Below are positions 16,550 through 23,658 of a stretch of DNA of 35,291 nt, in pieces. Position 1 is the first letter of the stretch; every line of letters starts with the position of its first letter. The stretch lies in IMG/VR virus record IMGVR_UViG_3300025781_000027, positions 1 to 35,291 of that record. One strand, written 5' to 3'. The DNA comes from a virus. The position numbers were made by a program, and so were the translations under genes. The notes beneath the pieces are model-generated. The model ran no database searches. It had not been told where the DNA came from and worked only from the letters and a program-made list of their open reading frames with translations.

Positions 16550-17181
16550 CAGATTCATTCGTTCCAGAAGTTGACGAGTTTTCATTAGACGCTCGTCCAG
16601 CAGGAACTCCCACAGATGCTATTAAGTCTGGTTGGGGAGCAGCCGAGGAACTCATTAAGCCAAAGGAATTTGCTAAGGATTTCAAGATTACTGAAACCCT
16701 TCAAGTAATTAAGTTCCTAGACCCAGACGGCCCATACGCCATTTACGGTTTCCACTTCCTTACTGAAAAAACAGAAGGACAACGTTCATACACTTGCCTT
16801 GGTAGCGGATGCCCAATTTGCGTTCGCCTTAACCACAAGCCAGAGAAGAAGTACGCATTCTCTGTAGCAGTTCTCACTTCCGAGGGAACTACCCTAACAA
16901 AAATGATTGTTTCTCCATTGTTCTTTAAGTCGCTTCATGCAGCGCATCACTCACCAGCAGGTCCATTGTCTAAGAACTATTGGGCAGTTGCTCGTCGTGG
17001 TCAGATGCAACAGACTACTTACATCCTCAACCCTGTTAAGGGTCGTGACCTCCAAGAAGATTGGGGCATTGACGAGGCTAAGGCCGAAGCTGCAATTGCA
17101 GAGATGGTTCCATTTACTGCTGAGTCAGTAATTCGTAAGTCTGTTGAAGAACTTAACGAAGTCGTAGACGCACTCGTCTAA
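16537..17181 (+). CDS. Zinc-binding protein, candidate ssDNA-binding protein
   Basis: 214 aa from ATG 16537, with AAAGGAG ~10 nt upstream. The central region has TLQVIKFLDPDGPYAIYGFHF strands (broken by residue ~75), then C87-x4-C92-x2-C95 and H100 (SYTCLGSGCPICVRLNHK), giving a likely structural zinc. More strands follow (YAFSVAVLTSEG, TLTKMIVSP). The acidic ends, OB-like strand pattern, zinc in the middle and position just before DNA polymerase fit a phage ssDNA-binding protein of the gp32 kind. The family is not proven. A strong hairpin terminator follows, as expected for a highly expressed gene. Confidence 0.6.
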   Translation: MSVQTDSFVPEVDEFSLDARPAGTPTDAIKSGWGAAEELIKPKEFAKDFKITETLQVIKFLDPDGPYAIYGFHFLTEKTEGQRSYTCLGSGCPICVRLNHKPEKKYAFSVAVLTSEGTTLTKMIVSPLFFKSLHAAHHSPAGPLSKNYWAVARRGQMQQTTYILNPVKGRDLQEDWGIDEAKAEAAIAEMVPFTAESVIRKSVEELNEVVDALV

Positions 17182-17193
17182 AATAAATGTGGG

Positions 17194-17224
17194 AAAGGCA
17201 GGCTACCCCCTTGGCCTGCCTTTT
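17194..17224 (+). terminator. GC-rich hairpin terminator
   Basis: AAAGGCAGGC (17194-17203) pairs with GCCTGCCTTT (17214-17223) around a 10-nt loop, ending in a short T4 run at 17221-17224. It lies 13 nt after the stop of the candidate ssDNA-binding protein. The short T-run could allow read-through to the polymerase gene, for which no clear separate promoter is visible. Confidence 0.65.
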
Positions 17225-17244
17225 CCGCCCATAAGGGGAACTAT

Positions 17245-19245
17245 ATGAATATTATTACGACTAAAGAGCAGTTAGAAGAGTTAGTCGAGTATTACCTTAA
17301 ACAAGACGCGTTTGCTTACGACGTTGAAACAGTAGGCCCTCAAAGAGGCGTCACAGTAGTTAACGAAGTTTTATGGATTTCTCTCGCAACACACGGGCGA
17401 GGAGATGTCATTCCTTTAGGACATCCAAACGGAGAATTTCTTTCAGAAGAGTTTCCCCTTACAGGTGTAGGAGAAAAACGAGCCGCTGCAGGACTTACCC
17501 TGCGCGAAAGTGATTACTCCAAAGATAAGAAAAAAGCAGTTATTACTTTTGGTCCTCCTCCTAAGCAACTATTTCCTGCAGAAGTTTTTGCCGCCCTCAA
17601 ACCTTTGATGTTTGGTACAGGTAGAACCCTTGTAGGACATAACTTAGCTTTTGACCTTACCTCGGTAGCTAAATACTACGAGGGAAGCGTGCCCACAGGT
17701 CCTTACTTTGACACCATGATTGCTTCATTCTTGTACAGCAATAAGAACAAGAACAAAGTTGGTCTTGATGATTGCTTGGCGCGAGAATTTGGCTACCACA
17801 TGGTCAAAGGCGTTGGTAAAGAGGTAGAGAAATACTCCTTTAGCACCGTAGCTAAATACGCTTATCTTGACGCTAAATACACATTTTTGCTTTACAAGAA
17901 CGTTCTTATTAAGAAGCTTGAAGAGGGACAACTGACTAAGGTAATGAACTTAGAGATGGGCGTACTTAAGGTCTTGTGTGAGATGAAGCTGACTGGCGCC
18001 CCTATAGACACTGACCAGCTTATTAAGCTCCATGACCAGCTAGAAATCAATATTGAAAAAGCGCGTTCGGATATCTACCGTATTGCTGGCAAAGTATTTA
18101 ACATTAACTCCAATCCAGAGAAGCAACAGATGCTTTACGGAAGCGTGGAGAATGGCGGTCAGGGGCTAAAGCCAAAGGTATTGACTCCTAAAGGACAGGC
18201 TAAAGAAGCCGATAACATCCCACTAGAACTATCCGATTACTCGGTAGCAGCTGATGCTTTAGAGCCTTATCGTAATAGCAACGAGCTAGTACGAGCCATG
18301 TTGGAATACGCTGACCTTAACAAGTTACTGTCTACCTATGTAATTCCTTATCTTGGCGGAGAAGTAACACGCACCACCGCAGGAAAATCAAAGACAGAGA
18401 CTAAAGAGAGTATTTTGATTAACGGCAAGATTCATTGTGACTTTGTTCAGCACGGAGCTGAAACAGGTCGTTTCTCTAGCCGTAACCCTAACCTACAGAA
18501 TATTCCCGCCCCTGAAGACCCTGAAAAGGTTCCAGAGGATAAGCAGTATGGTCGTATGTTGCGTAACCTTTTCTACGCTCCACCAGGGTATAAGTTAGTG
18601 GTTGCTGACTACTCCCAGATTGAGCCACGCGTTATTGCCTCTATGTCTAAAGACCCGATTATGATGCAGAATTACCTTGAAGGTGGGGACATCTACACTA
18701 CTGTAGGTAACACTATGGGGGTCAACCGTAAGGCAGGAAAGGTTCTTGTTCTTGCTATGGCTTACGGCGTAGGTCCTGACAAGATTGCTCACCAGATTGG
18801 CTGTAAGCTCAATGAAGCCAAGCAGCTCCTTAACGACTTTGCTGAAAAGTTTGGTTCAGTTAACAAGTACCGAAATGTTGTTGTTTCAACCACCCGCCAG
18901 CGTGGATACGTAACCACCATTCTGGGTCGCCGTCGGTATATCCCTGAAATTAACTCCAAGAGCTTTAGTGAAAAATCGGGCGCAGAGCGCCAGGCTTTCA
19001 ACACGCGTATTCAAGGTTCAGCGGCAGATATTATTAAACTCGCCATGATTCGCGCACAGGATATGGTTCCTAAAGAAGCTAAGATACTCCTTACCGTACA
19101 CGATGAACTTGTCACCCTAACCCCCGATAGTAAAGCTGAGGAAACGGCAGAAGCTATTAGAGAGGCTATGGAAGGCATCAACCTTCTAGATGTACCTTTA
19201 TTAGCAGACGTTAAAATTGTCCAGCGTTGGGGAGAGGCAAAGTGA
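17245..19245 (+). CDS. Family A DNA polymerase with 3'-5' exonuclease
   Basis: 666 aa from ATG 17245, with AAGGGGA upstream. Exonuclease motifs: AYDVET (D26, E28), GHNLAFDLTS and YAYLDAKYT (YxxxD). Polymerase motif A is VADYSQIEPR (DYSQIE at 455-460), motif B is R495-x3-K499-x3-L503-x3-Y507-G508, and motif C is TVHDEL (H619, D620, E621). There is no 5'-3' exonuclease domain. At the position equivalent to E. coli Phe762 this enzyme has Leu503, a variant linked with altered processivity and fidelity in environmental phages. It is the phage's own replicative polymerase. Confidence 0.94.
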   Translation: MNIITTKEQLEELVEYYLKQDAFAYDVETVGPQRGVTVVNEVLWISLATHGRGDVIPLGHPNGEFLSEEFPLTGVGEKRAAAGLTLRESDYSKDKKKAVITFGPPPKQLFPAEVFAALKPLMFGTGRTLVGHNLAFDLTSVAKYYEGSVPTGPYFDTMIASFLYSNKNKNKVGLDDCLAREFGYHMVKGVGKEVEKYSFSTVAKYAYLDAKYTFLLYKNVLIKKLEEGQLTKVMNLEMGVLKVLCEMKLTGAPIDTDQLIKLHDQLEINIEKARSDIYRIAGKVFNINSNPEKQQMLYGSVENGGQGLKPKVLTPKGQAKEADNIPLELSDYSVAADALEPYRNSNELVRAMLEYADLNKLLSTYVIPYLGGEVTRTTAGKSKTETKESILINGKIHCDFVQHGAETGRFSSRNPNLQNIPAPEDPEKVPEDKQYGRMLRNLFYAPPGYKLVVADYSQIEPRVIASMSKDPIMMQNYLEGGDIYTTVGNTMGVNRKAGKVLVLAMAYGVGPDKIAHQIGCKLNEAKQLLNDFAEKFGSVNKYRNVVVSTTRQRGYVTTILGRRRYIPEINSKSFSEKSGAERQAFNTRIQGSAADIIKLAMIRAQDMVPKEAKILLTVHDELVTLTPDSKAEETAEAIREAMEGINLLDVPLLADVKIVQRWGEAK

Positions 19246-19706
19246 GTTGGTTCGATAAGTTTTTTAGGCACAATGATGAGTCCAGTATTGAACGTACTGA
19301 GGTTCCTTTCAGCACCATATTGCGATGGGCACTGTATGACCTCAGTATTGAAGACCCTAATGAAATTGCAGTTATCCTCGGTCTAAATCCTGTTAGCGAA
19401 GAGGGAAACAATAAAGAAGTTGAGGACAGCGAGCTTCGTCTGTCATACCTTGATGATTTAATTCCCTACATAGACATCATTAGTGAACTTAACGCAAAAA
19501 TAGTAGTTGCTACTCAAGTACGTGATTTGCCTACTTGGGACGGCCCTCCTCCTAGCGAGGAAGAGATTGAGATGATGGGCAGCTTCTATAAAGCCGTAGG
19601 TTTTTCGGCGCTAGTAACCGCCTTTTCATCTGGCATACAACTTGATATTCTACATACCCATGCAATAGGCACTGGGACAGGCTATAGGGAGGAAGATGAT
19701 GAGTAG
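19242..19706 (+). CDS. Unrecognised acidic protein
   Basis: 154 aa from GTG 19242 (GTGA overlap with the polymerase stop; GGAGAGG 6-12 nt upstream). It is acidic and mostly helical: FSTILRWALYDLSIEDPNEI, LSYLDDLIPYIDIISELNAK, SEEEIEMMGSFYKAVGFSAL. The C-terminus ends HAIGTGTGYREEDDE. No catalytic motif is visible. Tight coupling to polymerase and to the zinc-ribbon gene suggests a replication or recombination accessory role. I do not recognise the family. Confidence 0.68.
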   Translation: MSWFDKFFRHNDESSIERTEVPFSTILRWALYDLSIEDPNEIAVILGLNPVSEEGNNKEVEDSELRLSYLDDLIPYIDIISELNAKIVVATQVRDLPTWDGPPPSEEEIEMMGSFYKAVGFSALVTAFSSGIQLDILHTHAIGTGTGYREEDDE

Positions 19707-20088
19707 TAATTGGTGGTCTACAAAGTTAACAGGAGCACCAGCGCAGCCACAAGCCCCACAAGCTCCTACTCCTCAATACGCTGCTCCACAGCCAGCGCAA
19801 TACGCACAACCACAACAGCCACAGTATCCACCGCAGCAACAAATGGTGCCACAAGCGCCACGTTGTCCTGGATGCGGTAGCGGTAACTATGGAAGTCTTA
19901 CAGATGCAGCGCGTGGCATGCAAGCCATGGCTCGTTGTTATGACTGCGGATACCCAGTTCAACAGTCAGGTTCAGGTTTAGGCAAAGGAATTGTTGGTCA
20001 AGGCGGTAGCAGCGGAGGCGCTGCAATTCCAGCAAAGCAGGTAGCATCAGGCGGATTTAATCCACAGACAATCATTGGACATATTTAA
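19696..20088 (+). CDS. Pro/Gln-rich protein with a zinc ribbon
   Basis: 130 aa from ATG 19696 (the next codon is also ATG), with GGGAGG just upstream. The start SSNWWSTKLTG is followed by a Pro/Gln/Ala/Tyr-rich tract at residues ~14-55. Then come C57-x2-C60 (RCPGCGSGNYG) and C81-x2-C84 (RCYDCGYP), a zinc ribbon, and a Gly/Ser-rich end. The tract looks disordered and could mediate protein-protein contacts or condensation. It sits between polymerase-linked and RecA-like genes (TAATG coupling to the latter), so it may connect recombinase and replisome. Function unknown. Confidence 0.68.
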   Translation: MMSSNWWSTKLTGAPAQPQAPQAPTPQYAAPQPAQYAQPQQPQYPPQQQMVPQAPRCPGCGSGNYGSLTDAARGMQAMARCYDCGYPVQQSGSGLGKGIVGQGGSSGGAAIPAKQVASGGFNPQTIIGHI

Positions 20089-21143
20089 TGGCAAATGCAG
20101 AACTTATTAAAGTAATTAACAAGATTAATAAAAAGCTGGGCGCCGATACTGTGGTGCTTGGTGAAGACATTATTGATATTAGTGGTCGCATGACTACAGG
20201 TTCATTGTCCTTTGACGTTGCACTTGGCGGCGGATGGCCCGTCAACCAGTGGCACGAAATTATCGGTGAAGCATCCAACGGTAAGACCGCTATCGCCCTC
20301 AAGACTATTGCAGCAAACCAAGCCAAAGACCCAGAGTTCACTACTGTCTGGGTTGCCGCAGAAGAATGGGTTCCTGCATACGCTGAGATGTGTGGGGTTG
20401 ATTTATCGCGCATCTACGTTATCTCAACTAACATCATGGAGGACGCTTATGAAGCGGTCATTGAAATCGTCGAGAGTAAGGCTGTTGATTGCGTTGTCAT
20501 TGATAGCCTTCCTGCCCTTGTTCCTAGCTCAGAGAACGAGAAAGAAATGGAAGAGTCAACAGTAGGTCGTACCGCCCTGCTGACTAACAAGTTCTTCCGC
20601 AAGGTAGGCAAGGCATCCAAGCGCTCGCTAACAGAGGCTGAACGACCATTTATTGGAATTATGATTAACCAGTGGCGCTCCAAGATTGGCGTCATGTACG
20701 GAGACCCACGCACCACTCCAGGCGGTCTAGGTAAGGACTACGCGTTCTTTACCCGCATTGAGATTAAGCGTGATGACTGGATTGAAGAGGGTACTGGTCA
20801 GGACAAGCACCGTGTAGGACAGACCATCAAAATTCGCACCTTGAAGAATAAGTCCGCTCCCCCACAGCAGACTGCCTTCATTGACTTTTATTTTGCCCCT
20901 GGGGGAGTGGTTGACCGCGGTAACTATGACTTCGCTAAGGAGATAGTTGCTATGGGAATCATCAATAAGGTCATAACACGCGCAGGAGCCTATTATCGGT
21001 ACGCAGGTCGCCAATGGCAGGGTGCTGACTCAATGTTGGACTCTATACGAGAAGAAATAGACCTTAAAGAAGGTTTAGAACGGGACGTTTTAGACTCTAT
21101 AAAAGCTGGGTCTAAATTTGTAGCAGAAAGTCCTGATGAGTAA
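20088..21143 (+). CDS. RecA/UvsX-like recombinase
   Basis: 351 aa from ATG 20088 (TAATG). Residues ~30-55 (SGRMTTGSLSFDVALGGGWP) match the RecA entry to the core. Walker A GEASNGKT is at 60-67, the AAEEW segment with the likely catalytic Glu at ~91-94, and Walker B DCVVIDSL at ~134-141. The L2-like segment INQWRSKIGVMYGDPRTTPG at ~193-212 parallels RecA's [20 protein letters not shown]. The ~100 C-terminal residues differ and likely regulate filament formation. It catalyses homologous pairing and probably supports recombination-dependent replication together with the nucleases that follow. Confidence 0.88.
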   Translation: MANAELIKVINKINKKLGADTVVLGEDIIDISGRMTTGSLSFDVALGGGWPVNQWHEIIGEASNGKTAIALKTIAANQAKDPEFTTVWVAAEEWVPAYAEMCGVDLSRIYVISTNIMEDAYEAVIEIVESKAVDCVVIDSLPALVPSSENEKEMEESTVGRTALLTNKFFRKVGKASKRSLTEAERPFIGIMINQWRSKIGVMYGDPRTTPGGLGKDYAFFTRIEIKRDDWIEEGTGQDKHRVGQTIKIRTLKNKSAPPQQTAFIDFYFAPGGVVDRGNYDFAKEIVAMGIINKVITRAGAYYRYAGRQWQGADSMLDSIREEIDLKEGLERDVLDSIKAGSKFVAESPDE

Positions 21144-21146
21144 ACG

Positions 21147-21175
21147 TTGACAAGGCTTTTGCCATTGTTTACACT
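21147..21175 (+). promoter_or_regulatory. Strong sigma70-type promoter giving a leaderless HNH transcript
   Basis: TTGACA at 21147-21152, a 17-nt spacer, and TACACT at 21170-21175. The ATG of the HNH gene at 21182 lies 6 nt after the -10, the expected transcription start, and there is no Shine-Dalgarno. This is the clearest promoter in the window and the only leaderless one with a consensus -35. It lies just after the RecA-like stop (21141-21143). Confidence 0.8.
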
Positions 21176-21181
21176 TTAAGT

Positions 21182-21679
21182 ATGGAAACAAAAGTGTGCA
21201 GTAGGTGTTTTGAAGAAAAACCAAATACGTCTGATTTTTTTGGGGCAAAATCCCCATCGCAGATAAAAGACGGCACTAAAAATCTTTTACATGGGGTGTG
21301 CAAAGCCTGTAAGTCTAAACGTTCAGTGGCGTGGACAAAAGCCAATAGGGGAAAGGTAAACGCCTACCACGCAGCCGTCAGAGCTAATAAAAAGGCGTAC
21401 ATAGACTCGTTAAAGTCAAAACCATGTATGGATTGCAGGCAAACCTTCCCCCCATATGTTATGGATTATGACCACCTTCCCCAGTTTGAAAAGCTATTTG
21501 AAATAAGTGAGGCTTGGGCTAGAAAACTAAGTTTAAAAAAGATACTTGAAGAGATAAAAAAATGCGAGTTAGTTTGTCATAACTGCCATCGAATTCGTGA
21601 ATATAACAGAAGGAATGATACTATTAAGGCACTACGGGAAAAAGTAGCTGCCAAGTCCTTGGTGTCCGATGAGGAGTGA
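21182..21679 (+). CDS. HNH endonuclease with N-terminal zinc motif
   Basis: 165 aa from ATG 21182. An N-terminal C6-x2-C9 and C40-x2-C43 give a zinc-ribbon-like region (CSRCFEEK, VCKACKSKRS). A basic helical linker is followed by the HNH core: C82-x2-C85, VMDYDH (D97, H98), and C132-H-N-C135-H136. These are the zinc- and metal-binding elements of phage HNH nucleases, many of which are free-standing homing enzymes. It has its own promoter and looks AT-richer than its neighbours, which suggests insertion as a mobile gene. It overlaps the next gene by 11 nt, so it could have been there long enough to be integrated. Confidence 0.85.
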   Translation: METKVCSRCFEEKPNTSDFFGAKSPSQIKDGTKNLLHGVCKACKSKRSVAWTKANRGKVNAYHAAVRANKKAYIDSLKSKPCMDCRQTFPPYVMDYDHLPQFEKLFEISEAWARKLSLKKILEEIKKCELVCHNCHRIREYNRRNDTIKALREKVAAKSLVSDEE

Positions 21680-22013
21680 AGGACAAAAGCAGTCTAAGAA
21701 GCATGAGGCACGATTAGCAAAAGCTATCGATGGCAAGCGTACAGCTGCTAGCGGAGCCTTTTGGAATCGTAAAGGCGATGTCCGAAGTAGCGATTTACTT
21801 ATAGAACATAAGTGGACGGGCAAAGCCTCCTTCACTGTCAAAGCGACAGTTTTGGAGAAGATTGTCAACGAAGCAATTCTTGATAGCCGAATGCCCGTAT
21901 TAGGTATTAGTCTTAACAACGAGAATTATGTAATGCTTTTAGAAGATGACTTCCTGGAACTTCGCCAGAATATTCAGGAGTGCACTTGTCATACGAAGGC
22001 TCAGGCTACGTAG
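21669..22013 (+). CDS. PD-(D/E)XK nuclease, Holliday-junction-resolvase-like
   Basis: 114 aa from ATG 21669, overlapping the HNH gene by 11 nt. E13 lies in the first helix (KKHEARLAKAIDG). The catalytic stretch TAASGAFWNRKGDVRSSDLL contains D37, followed by E46-x-K48 (LIEHKWTG), then a long helix (KATVLEKIVNEA) and final strands. This is the size and motif order of Hjc-like or T7-endonuclease-I-like junction resolvases within the PD-(D/E)XK superfamily. Restriction- or repair-type nucleases of the same superfamily remain possible. It sits between recombinase and Cas4-like exonuclease genes. Confidence 0.7.
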   Translation: MRSEGQKQSKKHEARLAKAIDGKRTAASGAFWNRKGDVRSSDLLIEHKWTGKASFTVKATVLEKIVNEAILDSRMPVLGISLNNENYVMLLEDDFLELRQNIQECTCHTKAQAT

Positions 22014-22318
22014 AAGACTGGCGTCATAGCGCAAAATGCCGTGGCATGGATACAGAGTTGTGGTATCCCCCACGCGATAAAGCTAAATACAAGAACATAG
22101 CCGATAAGTCTAAAGCCGTTTGCTTTGGTAAAGATGGCGCCCCTGAATGTCCAGTTCGTCTTAAATGTCTGCTTTATGCAGAAGAGATGGATGAACAGCA
22201 CGGTATATGGGGAGGACTCAGCCACCGAGAGCGTAACGCATTAAAGCGAAAAGCTGCTAAGGTTGGTCTCTCACTAGAAGGTTGGTTGGAAAAACATGGC
22301 AAAGGAAGAAAAGTTTAA
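21986..22318 (+). CDS. WhiB-family iron-sulfur transcription factor
   Basis: 110 aa from TTG 21986, preferred over GTG 21980 because CAGGAG at 21975-21980 sits 5 nt before it; it overlaps the nuclease gene. Features: DWRHSAKCRGMDTELWYPP (C18), AVCFGKDGAPECPVRLKC (C46, C55, C61), GIWGGLSHRERNALKRK (the G[VI]WGG turn and basic tail). Wbl proteins bind a [4Fe-4S] cluster through four Cys and act with the primary sigma factor. The spacing between Cys 2 and 3 is eight residues rather than the usual two. WhiB proteins are restricted to Actinobacteria and their phages, which identifies the host group. Confidence 0.9.
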   Translation: MSYEGSGYVEDWRHSAKCRGMDTELWYPPRDKAKYKNIADKSKAVCFGKDGAPECPVRLKCLLYAEEMDEQHGIWGGLSHRERNALKRKAAKVGLSLEGWLEKHGKGRKV

Positions 22319-23174
22319 GCCAGAGGGAACGCTCAAACGTTTTCTTGAAGCGGGGAAAAAAGAGTCTCGCGTGCTCACCACCGTAGAACGTTATTTAATT
22401 ACGCTACCAGCCGATACTTCACGTCGTTCAGACGTGCTACACCCATCAGCAATGGTTAAAGATGATTGGTGCTACCGAGGCTCGTACTTTCAACTGTTAG
22501 GGTTTCCACCACCGCCCAGCAAGTACCGTGTCACACTAAGTCAAAAGCGCGTCTTTCAAACAGGTCACGATATCCATAATGGTTGGCAAAACATATTTAA
22601 AGATATGGGAAACCTGTGGGGCAAGTATTACTGCAAAGACTGCCGTTCAACGTTTATTGGTATTCCATCTGACCACAAAGCTGACGCCAGCTATTTAGAG
22701 TACAGAGAAGTACCTCTAGTGTATGAACCATTGCGCATCGCAGGTCATGCGGATGGAATCCTATTAAACTTTGGCGACCCGCTACTCCTTGAGATTAAGT
22801 CCATTGGAGCAGGTACCTTTAGATTTGAAGCCCCTAACCTTATGGCAGAACACGACGGTAATTTAGACGCCATGTGGAAAGCGCTAGATGCGCCATTTAT
22901 GTCGCATATCAAACAGGCACAGATGTACATGAAGCTAGCAGAGCTCATGGGTATGGAGATTCAGCCTCAAGAGGCGCTGTTCTTGTATGAGAACAAGTCT
23001 AATCAAAGCCACAAGGAATTTGTTGTTCCTAAGAGCGACTTCGGTATTAGCCACATCTTAGAAGCCGCTCAAATGATTGTAGATGCAGTTGACAAGGGTG
23101 AAGCGCCCTCGTGTAATATTAATCAAAACGAAGGCTGCTACCAGTGTAAGGTGTATAACGATGTTCAAGCTTGA
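22296..23174 (+). CDS. Cas4/RecB-like exonuclease with predicted iron-sulfur cluster
   Basis: 292 aa from ATG 22296, overlapping whiB by 23 nt. RecB-nuclease motifs: H91 in FQTGHDIHNGW, D153 in AGHADGILLNFG, E166-x-K168 in LLLEIKSIG and QAQMYMKL (motif with Q207-x-x-x-Y211). Four Cys match the Cas4/AddB arrangement, with one N-terminal (C59, DDWCYRGSYF) and three C-terminal (C273, C281, C284 in SCNINQNEGCYQC). An extra C113-x2-C116 pair may bind zinc. There are no cas1/cas2 genes, so a role in phage recombination or end resection with the RecA-like protein is more likely than CRISPR adaptation. Confidence 0.85.
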   Translation: MAKEEKFKPEGTLKRFLEAGKKESRVLTTVERYLITLPADTSRRSDVLHPSAMVKDDWCYRGSYFQLLGFPPPPSKYRVTLSQKRVFQTGHDIHNGWQNIFKDMGNLWGKYYCKDCRSTFIGIPSDHKADASYLEYREVPLVYEPLRIAGHADGILLNFGDPLLLEIKSIGAGTFRFEAPNLMAEHDGNLDAMWKALDAPFMSHIKQAQMYMKLAELMGMEIQPQEALFLYENKSNQSHKEFVVPKSDFGISHILEAAQMIVDAVDKGEAPSCNINQNEGCYQCKVYNDVQA

Positions 23175-23658
23175 GACCACAGGAATTAGTAAAGACATCA
23201 TTAAGCTTTTGGGTGAGCAAGGATTAAACATCCGTCAAGTGCTTGACCTAGATATGCCAGAGTTTCCCGAGGACATCACTTTGGTAGACGACCAAGAGCT
23301 TATGGTGATGGCGTCTAAGTACATGGAGAACTACAACATGATGCGCACGCAGACAGCCTGCGCTCAGGTCGCCGAACTCGAGGCAGAGAACGAGTATGAC
23401 CGTGCCGAGGCATACGCCCTTATGGAGACTTCTACAGGTAAGGCAACAGAAAAGGCTGGCTTACTTAAAGCTGCTGTTTTATTGCGCCCTGAAATCCAAG
23501 AGAAGCTACAGGTAAAGAGCTATGTGTATGCTTACCGCAAGCTTATGGAGACTACTCAGGACAACATGGAGCGCTATTACAACCTAGTTAGCCGCGAGTT
23601 AACACGTCGTACCTCTAGCGATAGAGACCGTATGCGTAACAATAGATTTACTGCTTAA
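23161..23658 (+). CDS. Helical protein between exonuclease and RuvC-like genes
   Basis: 165 aa from ATG 23161, overlapping the exonuclease gene by 14 nt; earlier in-frame starts lie deep in that gene. It is largely helical and charged: SKDIIKLLGEQGLNIRQVL, then EYDRAEAYALMETSTGKATE, AAVLLRPEIQEKLQVKSYVY and a basic C-terminus (LTRRTSSDRDRMRNNRF). No catalytic motif is seen. It is coupled by TAATG to the RuvC-like gene, so it could be a partner of one of the nucleases (recombination mediator, or regulator of resection). Family not recognised. Confidence 0.68.
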   Translation: MFKLETTGISKDIIKLLGEQGLNIRQVLDLDMPEFPEDITLVDDQELMVMASKYMENYNMMRTQTACAQVAELEAENEYDRAEAYALMETSTGKATEKAGLLKAAVLLRPEIQEKLQVKSYVYAYRKLMETTQDNMERYYNLVSRELTRRTSSDRDRMRNNRFTA

